In this document: one piece after another, positions 7,839 through 16,116 of the stretch
Position numbering within the stretch: position 1 is the stretch's first letter
Layout of the letters: each line of letters begins with the position of its first letter
Source: CAYGUK01 sp964352985
Lineage (GTDB): Bacteria; Pseudomonadota; Gammaproteobacteria; JAHCLG01
DNA: 39,967 nucleotides
Direction: 5' to 3'
NCBI GenBank assembly: GCA_964352985.1
Contig: CAYGUK010000029.1
Span: 1-39,967 of the forward strand
Translations under genes and position numbers: made by a program
The notes under the pieces: model-generated
What the model saw: the letters and a program-made list of their open reading frames with translations, nothing else
The model's database searches: none
What the model was told of the DNA's origin: nothing

Positions 7839-7857
7839 GCGCTAAGAGGATTTAATT

Positions 7858-8217
7858 GTGATCAAGAAAAGAATAGCACGCGAACGTAGAGCTTATAAAG
7901 TTCGTAAAAAAATTCGTGAAGATAAATGTGTAAGGTTATCGATTCATCGTACGCCGCAACACATTTATGCGCAAGTAATTGCTACTGACGGTGGCAAGGT
8001 GATTGCTAGTGCGAGCAGCTTAGATAAAGTTGTCCGTGAAGCAAGTAACGATGCAAAAGGTAAAGTTGCCATCGCAAGTGTGGTGGGAAAAGTGGTTGCT
8101 GAACGTGCAATTGCACAAGGCGTCAAAAAAGTCGCATTTGATCGTTCAGGATTTAAGTATCATGGTCGCGTAAAGGCGTTAGCTGATGCTGCGCGTGAAG
8201 GTGGCATGGAATTTTAA
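7858..8217 (+). CDS. rplR: 50S ribosomal protein L18
   Basis: L18 binds 5S rRNA together with L5 and helps anchor it in the central protuberance. The 119-residue product has the basic N-terminus KKRIARERRAYKVRKKI and the C-terminal VAFDRSGFKYHGRVKALAD block typical of L18. It starts at a GTG preceded by AAGAGGA at 7845-7851. Confidence 0.97.
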   Translation: MIKKRIARERRAYKVRKKIREDKCVRLSIHRTPQHIYAQVIATDGGKVIASASSLDKVVREASNDAKGKVAIASVVGKVVAERAIAQGVKKVAFDRSGFKYHGRVKALADAAREGGMEF

Positions 8218-8228
8218 AAGGTTAAAAC

Positions 8229-8753
8229 ATGACTGGTTTTGATTTATCAACAAAAAGCGATGGCATGCAAGAAAAGTTAGTTGCTGTTAATCGTAATGCA
8301 AAAGTTGTTAAAGGTGGACGTATCTTTAGCTTTTCAGCGGTAACTGTTGTCGGCGACGGTCAAGGTCGTATCGGTGTAGGTCGCGGTAAAGCACGTGAAG
8401 TCCCTGTAGCAATTCAAAAAGCATTAGAAAGTGCTCGTCGCAATATGTTCTATGTTGAGCTTAATGGTAATACTTTATATTACGATATTATGGCAAGACA
8501 TAGTGCAACGAAAGTTTTCATGAAACCTGCAGCAGAAGGTACTGGAATTATTGCTGGTGGTTCAATGCGTGCTGTTTTTGAAGTATTAGGTATCCAAAAT
8601 GTGTTAGCAAAAGTGATTGGTTCATCTAATCCAGTTAACGTTGTTTATGCCACAATTAAAGGTTTGCGCTCTATGGCCGCACCTGAATTTTTAGCTGAAA
8701 AACGTGGCAAAACAGTGGAAGAATTAATAGGACGTCGTGATGAGCAAAAATAA
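8229..8753 (+). CDS. rpsE: 30S ribosomal protein S5
   Basis: S5 contributes to decoding accuracy and to the mRNA entry site. The 174-residue product carries the N-terminal double-stranded RNA-binding fold (KLVAVNRNAKVVKGGRIFSF) and the GRIGVGRGKAREVPVAIQKA motif, followed by the GGSMRAVFEVLGI segment of the second domain. The reading frame overlaps the rpmD start by 14 bases. Confidence 0.98.
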   Translation: MTGFDLSTKSDGMQEKLVAVNRNAKVVKGGRIFSFSAVTVVGDGQGRIGVGRGKAREVPVAIQKALESARRNMFYVELNGNTLYYDIMARHSATKVFMKPAAEGTGIIAGGSMRAVFEVLGIQNVLAKVIGSSNPVNVVYATIKGLRSMAAPEFLAEKRGKTVEELIGRRDEQK

Positions 8754-8928
8754 AACTTTACGCGTAAAATTAGTTAAAAGCCTTATCGGTCGCATTCAAA
8801 AACATAAAGATTGTGTCCGTGGATTAGGTTTGCGCCGTATGAATCATGTTGTTGAAGTAATTGACACACCAGAAAATCGCGGCATGATTAATAAAGTATC
8901 TTATTTATTAGAAGTAGAGGAAGTGTAA
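8740..8928 (+). CDS. rpmD: 50S ribosomal protein L30
   Basis: L30 is a small 5S/23S rRNA-associated protein present in most proteobacteria. I chose the ATG at 8740, which gives MSKNKTLRVKLVKSLIGR and 62 residues; a GTG one codon upstream is unlikely. GLRRMNHVVEVIDTPENRGMI matches the conserved second half. It overlaps the rpsE end by 14 bases and is separated from rplO by one base. Confidence 0.97.
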   Translation: MSKNKTLRVKLVKSLIGRIQKHKDCVRGLGLRRMNHVVEVIDTPENRGMINKVSYLLEVEEV

Positions 8929-8929
8929 C

Positions 8930-9373
8930 ATGCGCCTAAATACGCTCTCACCTGCCGAAGGTGCAAAAACAAAAAAGATGAGATTAGGCCGCGGTATTGG
9001 TTGCACCAAAGGTAAAACCTGTGGCCGTGGACATAAAGGTCAACATTCTCGTGCTGGTGGATACCATAAAGTAGGATTCGAAGGTGGGCAAATGCCATTG
9101 CAACGTCGATTACCTAAATTTGGTTTCAACTCACGTAAAGCGCTAGTCACCGCTGAAGTCAGTTTAATTGAGTTAAACAAAGTCACTGCTGAAGTTATTA
9201 ATCTTAAATCTTTACGTGAAGCAGGCTTAATCACCAGTGTGATTAAATTTGTTAAAATTATCAAAAATGGTGAGTTAGCAAAAACCGTTAACGTAAATGA
9301 TAAAAATATCAAAGTAACAAAAGGTGCTCGTGAAGTTATCGAGTCTAATAAAGGATCTGTAACGGAAGCATAA
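8930..9373 (+). CDS. rplO: 50S ribosomal protein L15
   Basis: L15 is a 23S rRNA-binding protein with an extended glycine-rich N-terminus. The 147-residue product starts MRLNTLSPAEGAKTKKMRLGRGIG and carries the KGQHSRAGGYHKVGFEGGQMPLQRRLPK block typical of the family. It precedes secY by one base, as in most spc operons, which suggests translational coupling with the translocase gene. Confidence 0.98.
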   Translation: MRLNTLSPAEGAKTKKMRLGRGIGCTKGKTCGRGHKGQHSRAGGYHKVGFEGGQMPLQRRLPKFGFNSRKALVTAEVSLIELNKVTAEVINLKSLREAGLITSVIKFVKIIKNGELAKTVNVNDKNIKVTKGAREVIESNKGSVTEA

Positions 9374-9374
9374 T

Positions 9375-10715
9375 ATGACTAAAAAGGGCGCATCATCTTC
9401 ACCAAAAACTGCAAAAAGTGGTATCGCTGAATTAAAGCGTCGTTTGTGGTATGTGGTGATTGGCTTAATTATTTTTCGTCTTGGTGCGCATGTGCCTGTT
9501 CCTGGCCTTGATCCTGCAAAACTAGCAAACTTATTTAGTCATCAAAATAATACTATTTTAGGCATGTTTAACATGTTTTCTGGTGGTGCATTAAGTCGAT
9601 TAACCGTATTTGCTTTAAGTGTCATGCCCTATATTTCAGCTTCGATTATTATCCAGTTGTTAACATCTGTTTCACCTAAACTTAGTCAATTAAATAAAGA
9701 AGGTGAATCTGGTCGTCGTAAAATCAATCAATATACGCGTTATGGCACATTGGTTTTAGCCTTTTTCCAAGCGATGGGAATTTCAAAATGGTTAGCGACT
9801 GAAGGCATTGCACTTAATCCAGGTTTTACATTTTATTTTACCGCAACAGTTACGTTAGTTACTGGTACTATGTTTTTAATGTGGTTAGGTGAACAAATGA
9901 CTGAGCGGGGTATTGGTAATGGTATTTCTCTCATTATTACCGCAGGTATTATTGCAGGTTTACCAGCTGCTATGGCAAGAACATTACAGCAAGTTCGTCA
10001 AGGCCAATTATCCGTTCTAGCTTTATTATTAATAGTTGCTCTTGTTTTCGTCGTAACTGCATTTGTTGTGTTTATGGAACGTGGACAACGAAGAATCACA
10101 GTGAATTACGCAAAACGACAACAAGGTCGTAAAATCTATGCGGCTCAATCAAGTCACTTACCTCTTAAAATTAATATGTCTGGTGTTATACCACCCATTT
10201 TTGCGTCGAGTTTAATTTTATTACCTGGTACTTTAGCGCAATTCTTAAGTAATACTAAAGGTTTCGAATGGTTAGGTTCAGTCGGTGTCTTATTATCGCC
10301 TGAACAACCTTTATATATGTTATGTTATGCATTATTAATTATCTTCTTTTGTTTCTTTTATACCGCTTTAGTGTTTAATCCAAAAGATACAGCGGATAAT
10401 TTGAAAAAATCTGGTGCATTTATTCCAGGTATTCGGCCAGGTGAACAAACGGCGAAATATATCGATGGCGTGATGTCACGATTAACTTTAGTAGGCTCGT
10501 TTTATTTATGTTTAGTCGCTTTGTTACCTGATTTCATGAAAATATGGTGGGCTGTTCCATTTTATTTTGGCGGTACCTCCTTATTGATTATCGTTGTGGT
10601 GTTAATGGACTTTATGGCTCAAATGCAAGCATTGTTGATGTCATACCAATATGAGTCATTAATGAAAAAATCAAATTTACGTGGAACCGGCGCTGGTCCC
10701 GGTGGACTACTTTGA
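9375..10715 (+). CDS. secY: Preprotein translocase subunit SecY
   Basis: SecY is the channel of the SecYEG translocon in the inner membrane, exporting unfolded preproteins with SecA. The 446-residue product has ten predicted membrane segments. It shows the FRLGAHVPVPGLDP start, the plug-region FNMFSGGALSRLTVFALSVMPYI, and the cytoplasmic loop FNPKDTADNLKKSGAFIPGIRPG. Many accessory proteins in this window have Sec-type signal peptides and would use this channel. Confidence 0.98.
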   Translation: MTKKGASSSPKTAKSGIAELKRRLWYVVIGLIIFRLGAHVPVPGLDPAKLANLFSHQNNTILGMFNMFSGGALSRLTVFALSVMPYISASIIIQLLTSVSPKLSQLNKEGESGRRKINQYTRYGTLVLAFFQAMGISKWLATEGIALNPGFTFYFTATVTLVTGTMFLMWLGEQMTERGIGNGISLIITAGIIAGLPAAMARTLQQVRQGQLSVLALLLIVALVFVVTAFVVFMERGQRRITVNYAKRQQGRKIYAAQSSHLPLKINMSGVIPPIFASSLILLPGTLAQFLSNTKGFEWLGSVGVLLSPEQPLYMLCYALLIIFFCFFYTALVFNPKDTADNLKKSGAFIPGIRPGEQTAKYIDGVMSRLTLVGSFYLCLVALLPDFMKIWWAVPFYFGGTSLLIIVVVLMDFMAQMQALLMSYQYESLMKKSNLRGTGAGPGGLL

Positions 10716-10731
10716 ATAATAGGGTGTAGCC

Positions 10732-10845
10732 ATGAAAGTAAGAGCATCAGTTAAAAAAATGTGTCGTCATTGCAAAGTGATTAAGCGTAATGGCGTATTG
10801 CGTGTGATCTGTAAAGATCCTAAGCACAAACAAAGACAGGGTTGA
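10732..10845 (+). CDS. rpmJ: 50S ribosomal protein L36
   Basis: L36 is the smallest ribosomal protein. The product has 37 codons before a TGA stop: MKVRASVKKMCRHCKVIKRN, then GVLRVICKDPKHKQRQG. The zinc-binding residues are C11, C14, C27 and H32, so this is the zinc-containing form. It follows secY by 16 bases and closes the spc operon. Confidence 0.97.
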   Translation: MKVRASVKKMCRHCKVIKRNGVLRVICKDPKHKQRQG

Positions 10846-10902
10846 TTGTCGATTATTTGGTAGAAAATAGTATTTCTACTTAATTTAAGTCGCGAAGTAT
10901 GC

Positions 10903-10931
10903 TTGCCAATTTGTCTGGCAAATAGTATCCT
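10903..10931 (+). promoter_or_regulatory. Promoter of the alpha operon, with an overlapping inverted repeat
   Basis: TTGCCA (10903-10908, five of six to TTGACA) and TATCCT (10926-10931, four of six to TATAAT) are separated by exactly 17 bases, 40 bases before the rpsM start. This is the position of the alpha-operon promoter in E. coli. The -35 hexamer is also the left half of an inverted repeat, TTGCCA-N7-TGGCAA (10903-10921), lying between the two hexamers, which could be an operator. Confidence 0.65.
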
Positions 10932-10970
10932 ATCGCGTTCTTTTAAATTCATTTTTAGGAGATATTGGGT

Positions 10971-11327
10971 ATGGCCCGTATTGCTGGAATTAATGTCCCA
11001 GTTCATAAACATGCTGAAATTGCATTAACCGCTATCTACGGTATCGGACGTTCACGTGCTCGTAAAATATGTGCCGATGCTGGTGTTAAAACTTATGTCA
11101 AAATCAAAGATTTAGACGATGCAAACATCGAAGCATTACGTGCGGAAGTTGCAAAATATGTTGTCGAAGGTGATCTTCGTCGTGAAGTATCAATGAATAT
11201 AAAGCGATTAATGGATTTAGGTTGTTATCGAGGAGTTCGTCATCGTCGTGGTTTACCACTTAACGGTCAACGCACCAGAACCAATTCTCGTACTCGCAAA
11301 GGTAAACGTAAACCAATCAAGAAATGA
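10971..11327 (+). CDS. rpsM: 30S ribosomal protein S13
   Basis: S13 sits in the 30S head and forms intersubunit bridges with L5. I chose the ATG at 10971, nine bases after GGAG (10958-10961). An upstream TTG at 10965 is only three bases from that site. The 118-residue product starts MARIAGINVPVHKHAEIALT and ends with the basic RGLPLNGQRTRTNSRTRKGK tail that contacts tRNAs. It is first in the alpha operon. Confidence 0.98.
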   Translation: MARIAGINVPVHKHAEIALTAIYGIGRSRARKICADAGVKTYVKIKDLDDANIEALRAEVAKYVVEGDLRREVSMNIKRLMDLGCYRGVRHRRGLPLNGQRTRTNSRTRKGKRKPIKK

Positions 11328-11347
11328 TTAATTTATAGGAATAACTC

Positions 11348-11740
11348 ATGGCAGTAGCAAATGCGACTAAACGCAAAAAAGTTAAAAAACATGTCACTGA
11401 TGGTATCGCACATATCAATGCGAGTTTTAACAATACTATTATTACATTAACCGATCGCCAAGGTAATACGCTTGATTGGTCGAGTGCAGCAGCATGTGGC
11501 TTCAAAGGTTCACGTAAAAGCACACCATTTGCGGCTCAGGTGGCTTCAGATAAAGTAGCAAACCAAGTTGTTGAAAACTATGGTATGAAGAGCGTTGACG
11601 TTAAAGTCAAAGGCCCAGGCCCAGGTCGCGAGTCAGCAATTCGCGCATTGTCTGCTTGTGGTTTGAAAATTAACTCCATCTCCGATGTGACTGGTATTCC
11701 TCATAATGGTTGCCGCTCACCGAAGAAACGTCGTGTATAA
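11348..11740 (+). CDS. rpsK: 30S ribosomal protein S11
   Basis: S11 lies on the 30S platform beside the Shine-Dalgarno helix. The 130-residue product carries the GFKGSRKSTPFAAQVA and VKGPGPGRESAIRALSACGL blocks and the C-terminal GIPHNGCRSPKKRRV, all diagnostic. It lies 20 bases after rpsM and 15 bases before rpsD. Confidence 0.98.
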   Translation: MAVANATKRKKVKKHVTDGIAHINASFNNTIITLTDRQGNTLDWSSAAACGFKGSRKSTPFAAQVASDKVANQVVENYGMKSVDVKVKGPGPGRESAIRALSACGLKINSISDVTGIPHNGCRSPKKRRV

Positions 11741-11755
11741 AGGAGAAAATAATTA

Positions 11756-12376
11756 ATGGCTAGATATACTGGTCCCCGTTGTAAATTAGCAAGACGTGAA
11801 GGGACAGATTTATTTTTAACTAGTGGTGTTCGTCCATTATCATCAAAATGTAAAGCCGATAGTATCCCAGGCCAACATGGTGGCAAACGCGGACGCTTAT
11901 CTGACTATGGTGTTCAGTTACGCCAAAAACAAATGATTCGCCGTCTTTATGGTATTCTTGAAAAGCAATTCGCTAATTACTATAAAAAGGCTGCAAGGTT
12001 AAAAGGTTCAACCGGTTACAACCTATTATTATTACTTGAACAACGTTTAGATAATGTTGTTTACAGAATGGGTTTTGCTTCAACACGCGCAGAAGCAAGA
12101 CAACTAGTTGGACACAAGTCTATTTTAGTTAATGGCCAAGTGGTCAATATTCCATCGTATCAAGTGAAACCTGGTGATGAAGTTTCTGTTCGCGAAAAAG
12201 CTAAAACGCAAATGCGTATCCAAGCTGCTTTAGAATTAGCGAAAGATCGTGGTCAAAATGAGTGGTTAGATGTTGATGAAAAAGCGATGAAAGGCCTTTT
12301 CTCACGCTTGCCAGAACGTAGTGAATTACCAACAGAAATCAACGAAAATCTCGTTGTTGAGTTGTATTCAAAGTAA
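11756..12376 (+). CDS. rpsD: 30S ribosomal protein S4
   Basis: S4 nucleates 30S assembly and in E. coli represses the alpha operon by binding its leader. The 206-residue product has the MARYTGPRCKLARREGTDLFL start and the S4 RNA-binding domain LEQRLDNVVYRMGFASTRAEARQLV-type segment near residues 94-118. It has the normal full length. An AGGAGA ribosome-binding site lies at 11741-11746. rpoA follows after 22 bases. Confidence 0.98.
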   Translation: MARYTGPRCKLARREGTDLFLTSGVRPLSSKCKADSIPGQHGGKRGRLSDYGVQLRQKQMIRRLYGILEKQFANYYKKAARLKGSTGYNLLLLLEQRLDNVVYRMGFASTRAEARQLVGHKSILVNGQVVNIPSYQVKPGDEVSVREKAKTQMRIQAALELAKDRGQNEWLDVDEKAMKGLFSRLPERSELPTEINENLVVELYSK

Positions 12377-12398
12377 GCTAAGTCTCGGAGAAACACCA

Positions 12399-13403
12399 AT
12401 GCATAATTCGGCTACAGAATTTTTAGTACCGAGAACAATTCAAGTTCAAGAAATTAGTCCTTGTCGTTCAAAAGTCGTTTTAGAACCTTTAGAACGTGGT
12501 TTTGGTCACACGCTTGGAAATGCGTTAAGACGCATTTTACTTTCTTCAATGCCAGGTTGCGCAATTGTTGAAGTTGAAATCCAAGGTGTATTACACGAAT
12601 ATAGTACTATCGAAGGTACACAAGAAGATGTAATCGATATTCTATTAAATCTTAAAAATGTTGCTATTAAACTAGAAGGTCGTGATGAAGTTAATTTATC
12701 ATTAAATAAACAAGGACCAGGTATCGTTACAGCTGGCGATATTATGCTTGAACATGATGTTGAAATTGTTAATCCTGAATTAGTCATAGCACATTTAACC
12801 GAGCAAGGCTCGTTAAACATGAGCTTAAAAGTTCGTCGTGGTCGTGGTTATCAACCTTCTACCCTTCGTCAAAATGATGAATTAGAACATCAAACAATAG
12901 GCAGATTACAAATTGATGCTTCTTTTAGCCCAATTCGTCGTGTTGCTTATGCTGTTGAAAGTGCTCGTGTAGAACAACGCACTGACTTAGACAAATTAGT
13001 TATTGACTTAGAAACAAATGGTACTTTAGATCCTGAAGAAGCCATTCGTCGTTCAGCAACTATTTTACAACAACAATTAGCTTATTTCGTTGAATTAGAA
13101 AGCAATGAAGAATCTGCTTCTGAAAGTTACGAGCAAGAAATTGATCCTGTATTATTGCGCCCTGTGGATGATTTAGAATTAACAGTTCGTTCTGCTAATT
13201 GCTTAAAAGCAGAAAACATATATTACATTGGTGATCTTGTTCAAAGAACAGAGGTTGAGTTATTAAAAACACCTAATCTTGGTAAAAAATCGCTAACAGA
13301 AATTAAAGATGTATTAGCCTCTAAAGGCTTATCTCTTGGTGCTCAATTAGAGAATTGGCCACCTGCTATTTTGCGCGATAAAGAAGATGAAACTACGTTT
13401 TAA
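12399..13403 (+). CDS. rpoA: DNA-directed RNA polymerase subunit alpha
   Basis: The alpha subunit dimer is the scaffold for RNA polymerase assembly, and its C-terminal domain contacts UP elements and activators. I chose the ATG at 12399, preceded by CGGAG at 12386-12390, because the longer frame would begin inside rpsD. The 334-residue product has the N-terminal LEPLERGFGHTLGNALRRILLSS motif and the C-terminal domain with TVRSANCLKAENIYYIGDL and TPNLGKKSLTEIK. It is the penultimate gene of the alpha operon. Confidence 0.98.
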   Translation: MHNSATEFLVPRTIQVQEISPCRSKVVLEPLERGFGHTLGNALRRILLSSMPGCAIVEVEIQGVLHEYSTIEGTQEDVIDILLNLKNVAIKLEGRDEVNLSLNKQGPGIVTAGDIMLEHDVEIVNPELVIAHLTEQGSLNMSLKVRRGRGYQPSTLRQNDELEHQTIGRLQIDASFSPIRRVAYAVESARVEQRTDLDKLVIDLETNGTLDPEEAIRRSATILQQQLAYFVELESNEESASESYEQEIDPVLLRPVDDLELTVRSANCLKAENIYYIGDLVQRTEVELLKTPNLGKKSLTEIKDVLASKGLSLGAQLENWPPAILRDKEDETTF

Positions 13404-13418
13404 TTATTGAGGTTTGTT

Positions 13419-13790
13419 ATGAGACATCGTAAATCTGGAAAACAATTAGGAAGAAATAGCTCACATCGTACCGCGATGTTCCGTAATATGAGTTCCTCAT
13501 TGGTTGAGCATGAGTTAATTAAAACAACTGTCGCTAAAGCAAAAGAATTAAGACGAGTCGTTGAACCCTTAATCACTTTAGCAAAAGAAGATAGCGTTGC
13601 AAATCGTCGTTTAGCGTTTTCACGTACACGTAATCCTAAAACAGTTGAAAAACTTTTTGATGTTTTAGGCCCACGATACAAAGAACGTCCAGGTGGATAT
13701 TTACGTATTCTAAAATGCGGTTACCGTTTAGGTGATAGTGCGCCAATTGCTATAGTTGAATTAGTTGACCGTGAAGGTGCGCCTGAATAA
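13419..13790 (+). CDS. rplQ: 50S ribosomal protein L17
   Basis: L17 lies near the peptide exit tunnel in bacterial ribosomes. The ATG at 13419, behind TGAGG (13408-13412), gives MRHRKSGKQLGRNSSHRTAM, the family start; a TTG four codons upstream is less likely. The 123-residue product has the LFDVLGPRYKERPGGYLRIL block. It ends the alpha operon, and its stop codon lies in the loop of a hairpin. Confidence 0.97.
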   Translation: MRHRKSGKQLGRNSSHRTAMFRNMSSSLVEHELIKTTVAKAKELRRVVEPLITLAKEDSVANRRLAFSRTRNPKTVEKLFDVLGPRYKERPGGYLRILKCGYRLGDSAPIAIVELVDREGAPE

Positions 13791-13804
13791 TTCAGGCCAT
13801 TTTA
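13781..13804 (+). terminator. Weak hairpin terminator at the rplQ stop
   Basis: GCCTGAA (13781-13787) pairs with TTCAGGC (13791-13797) around the TAA stop of rplQ, followed by CATTTTATT. The stem is 7 bp and the T-run is poor, so it may terminate only partly and allow some readthrough into pdxH 18 bases after rplQ. Confidence 0.4.
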
Positions 13805-13808
13805 TTCA

Positions 13809-14438
13809 ATGGAAATTGAATATCACCGCGAATATAACCAAGGTGAATTAGCGAAAGTTGATGAAAATCCTTTTAATCAATTCACCGATTGGTATCTAGA
13901 CGCAGAAAAAAAGTTACCCAATCAACTGGCCAATGCTTTCGTCTTAATAACATGTAAAGATAATTTACCCTCTGGTCGAGTAGTTCTATTAAAAGAATTT
14001 TCTGAAAACGGATTTATATTTTGTACAAATTATCGCAGTCAAAAAGGTCAAGATATTGCAGCTAACAATAATGTCAGCATGGTTTTTTGGTGGGATCAAT
14101 TAGAACGTCAAATCAGAATTAATGGCAAAATTGGTAAAACGAGTGAAAAAAAATCAGATGAATTATTTCACGATCGATCGAGAGCAAGTCAAATAGCCTC
14201 TCTTATTTCAGCTCAAAGCGAGCCTTTATCCAATAGAAAAGAATTACTAAAGCTTCATGAAGAAAAAACAAAAGAATTTAACCATGATGCGTCAATTCCC
14301 CGTCCATTGCATTGGGGTGGGTATATCATGAAACCCAATGAATTTGAGTTTTGGCAAGGTGGCGAGCATCGATTAAGTTATCGTTTTCAATACCTGTTAT
14401 CACAGGCAGCCTGGCAAATCAGACAATTAAATCCTTAG
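13809..14438 (+). CDS. pdxH: Pyridoxamine/pyridoxine 5'-phosphate oxidase
   Basis: PdxH is an FMN enzyme that oxidises pyridoxine or pyridoxamine phosphate to pyridoxal phosphate. The 209-residue product shows the FMN/phosphate-binding RVVLLKEFSENGFIFCTNYR segment near residue 57, FWWDQLERQIRINGK and EFWQGGEHRL near the C-terminus. Aligned by eye to E. coli PdxH, Tyr17 and Arg197 are kept, but Arg14 is His, Asp49 is Leu and His199 is Ser. The length is near normal (218 in E. coli). It is probably a functional but divergent PdxH; a related flavin oxidase is the alternative. Confidence 0.88.
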   Translation: MEIEYHREYNQGELAKVDENPFNQFTDWYLDAEKKLPNQLANAFVLITCKDNLPSGRVVLLKEFSENGFIFCTNYRSQKGQDIAANNNVSMVFWWDQLERQIRINGKIGKTSEKKSDELFHDRSRASQIASLISAQSEPLSNRKELLKLHEEKTKEFNHDASIPRPLHWGGYIMKPNEFEFWQGGEHRLSYRFQYLLSQAAWQIRQLNP

Positions 14439-14470
14439 TATTTTAATACGAGAAATTCACATTCATTAAA

Positions 14471-14505
14471 AAAACACGACGCGAGTGATCTCGTCGTGTT
14501 TTCTT
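14471..14505. terminator. Bidirectional terminator between pdxH and the minus-strand gene
   Basis: AAAACACGACG (14471-14481) is a perfect 11-bp reverse complement of CGTCGTGTTTT (14492-14502), with a 10-base loop. A-runs lie on the left and T-runs on the right, so it can serve pdxH on the plus strand and the convergent gene at 14522-14887 on the minus strand. Confidence 0.85.
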
Positions 14506-14521
14506 TACAAAAAGATTTACC

Positions 14522-14887
14522 TTAGTGGCAAATATAAGAAACCTGCACGGGTAAAAACCAGTTATTGTAAATTTGATAACTGACAGTACCTTTAGTCGTT
14601 GCTTTAATGGTTAAAAAAGGATTAGCAGATAAATCTTTTGAATTTGTTACTGTAATACCAGATGAAGGCACGATGTTTTGTATTGTTAAGCGTTTAACTT
14701 CGCCATCGGGTTTGTCACTTTGCACGTAGCAATAATAAGTACCCGGAGTGATATTTTCTGAAACAATTGTTCGATTTGTACTGGGATTTATTTTATAGCT
14801 ACAACTGCTATTCATTGCGCAGGGTTCTGCTAAAACAATACTAGGGAATAAAATTAAAGATGCGACAGTATAAAATAATTTTTTCAT
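14522..14887 (-). CDS. Small exported protein of unknown function
   Basis: The 121-residue product has a clear Sec signal peptide (MKKLFYTVASLILFPSIVLA, then EPC). The mature part of about 100 residues has four cysteines (C23, C29, C53 and one two residues from the end) and a Thr/Ser-rich beta pattern, suggesting a small disulfide-stabilised periplasmic or secreted domain. I do not recognise the family. It is a single gene converging on pdxH with a shared terminator. Upstream is a long AT-rich gap, so it has its own promoter somewhere in 14888-15000. Confidence 0.7.
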   Translation of the reverse strand: MKKLFYTVASLILFPSIVLAEPCAMNSSCSYKINPSTNRTIVSENITPGTYYCYVQSDKPDGEVKRLTIQNIVPSSGITVTNSKDLSANPFLTIKATTKGTVSYQIYNNWFLPVQVSYICH

Positions 14888-15309
14888 TATAACCTCATTT
14901 ACTAATTATTAATTTGAGTGGAGCATCATATCAGGCAAAAGGTTTAAGATCACGGTGAAAATAGTGATGGTTAAAATTCGAATAATAGAAAATAAAGATA
15001 ATTTTTAAAATTAGAGTTTTTGTTTGTCTTATTTTCTAGATACTTATTTTTTGTAATTAATTAAAATAAAAAATGTTGATTATGTTAAGAAATAACGGAG
15101 TATTAATTTTTGAGCTATCACCTGTTTTATTGCAGAGAGCTAATAATATTATTTGGGCTATCAGTATTTGTTTAATTTAAGAGCGAAAAGATAACAGATA
15201 ACAAAATAGATTAAAAATCCCACAAAAATGACATAATCATTGAGATATTTATTTTATGCCATAGTAGTAAAATGTAAGTTATAAGCATAAAAAAGAAAAG
15301 AGGTTCAAT
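14888..15309. other. AT-rich intergenic region, divergent promoters expected
   Basis: These 422 bases separate a minus-strand gene from a plus-strand gene and contain no convincing reading frame or RNA gene. The sequence is strongly AT-rich. Promoters for both flanking genes must lie here, but I could not pick any -10/-35 pair with confidence. The AAAAGAAAAGAGG stretch at 15291-15303 is the ribosome-binding region of the downstream gene. Confidence 0.5.
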
Positions 15310-16116
15310 ATGCCTCAAGCTGATATTCTCGAAAAAATACCCGATGATGTTAACCAAATCATTGATGAGTTTATTGATGCATTTCAAAAAAATGAAATCC
15401 AAGATTTATTAAAATTATTCCAGAAGTTTTATAATTGCTTAAAAGATAATTCGGGTAAAGACAAGAATGATGAGTTGATTAATTATGCAGCAAAATTAGG
15501 CCCGATTTTTAAAAACAAAAAAAACATCTCGGGTTTTTTAAGTTATATTTTAGTGTTTGAAAAAGCTATTAATTTATTATTGTTTCCTATCTTGAATTTA
15601 GCAGAGAGATTTAAAAATGAAGAGCATATAAATAAGAAATATGCTATATCGCTTAAAAAATTCAGTGAAATTTTGAATGGTATAAAATTTTTAAAAATTT
15701 TAGCCGAAACATCTTTTTTAAGTAGAAAGGAAGTTGTAAAAATTGTTGTTAAATTTGAAACAGATTATCCTGAAGAAGATTTAAAATCCCTCATGTTTAA
15801 TCATACGCAATGTCAATTCATTTGTGATTTTTGTGAGATACCTTTCGCCTTGCTTTTAAAAAATTTAAATAATGAAAACTATTCTGAAGAAACATATAAA
15901 CAACAAATAAAAGAACAAGAACAAATAAAAGAACAAGAAAGGTTGATTGATGATGTTATTCAGCGACTAATAAAGAATAATGGTAACTATTCACCAAATT
16001 TAAGCAAAAACGTAGAAACGCTGAAAAGAACAGACTTTCCTCACGCGATGGGGATTCTTAAGGGGAGAATCGCGATTATCCCCTTAAGTGCCGTTAGCCT
16101 GGCTTTGCCGGGGTAG
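15310..16116 (+). CDS. 5' part of a gene truncated by a mobile element
   Basis: This frame encodes 268 residues, but only the first 224 belong to the original gene. From codon 225 (15982) onward the frame runs into the inserted element and stops at a TAG at 16114. The native part is helical and Lys/Glu-rich with a coiled-coil-like repeat KEQEQIKEQER near residues 200-211. No signal peptide and no recognised domain were seen. Removing the element joins it in frame to 16171-16538, giving a 346-codon gene. An effector-like role is conceivable only from context. Confidence 0.75.
   Translation: MPQADILEKIPDDVNQIIDEFIDAFQKNEIQDLLKLFQKFYNCLKDNSGKDKNDELINYAAKLGPIFKNKKNISGFLSYILVFEKAINLLLFPILNLAERFKNEEHINKKYAISLKKFSEILNGIKFLKILAETSFLSRKEVVKIVVKFETDYPEEDLKSLMFNHTQCQFICDFCEIPFALLLKNLNNENYSEETYKQQIKEQEQIKEQERLIDDVIQRLIKNNGNYSPNLSKNVETLKRTDFPHAMGILKGRIAIIPLSAVSLALPG

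Noticed and set aside
15983..16116. Element-encoded peptide as a functional domain
   Set aside because: The 44 codons are only read-through of the host frame into the element; the second copy is not read as part of any gene.
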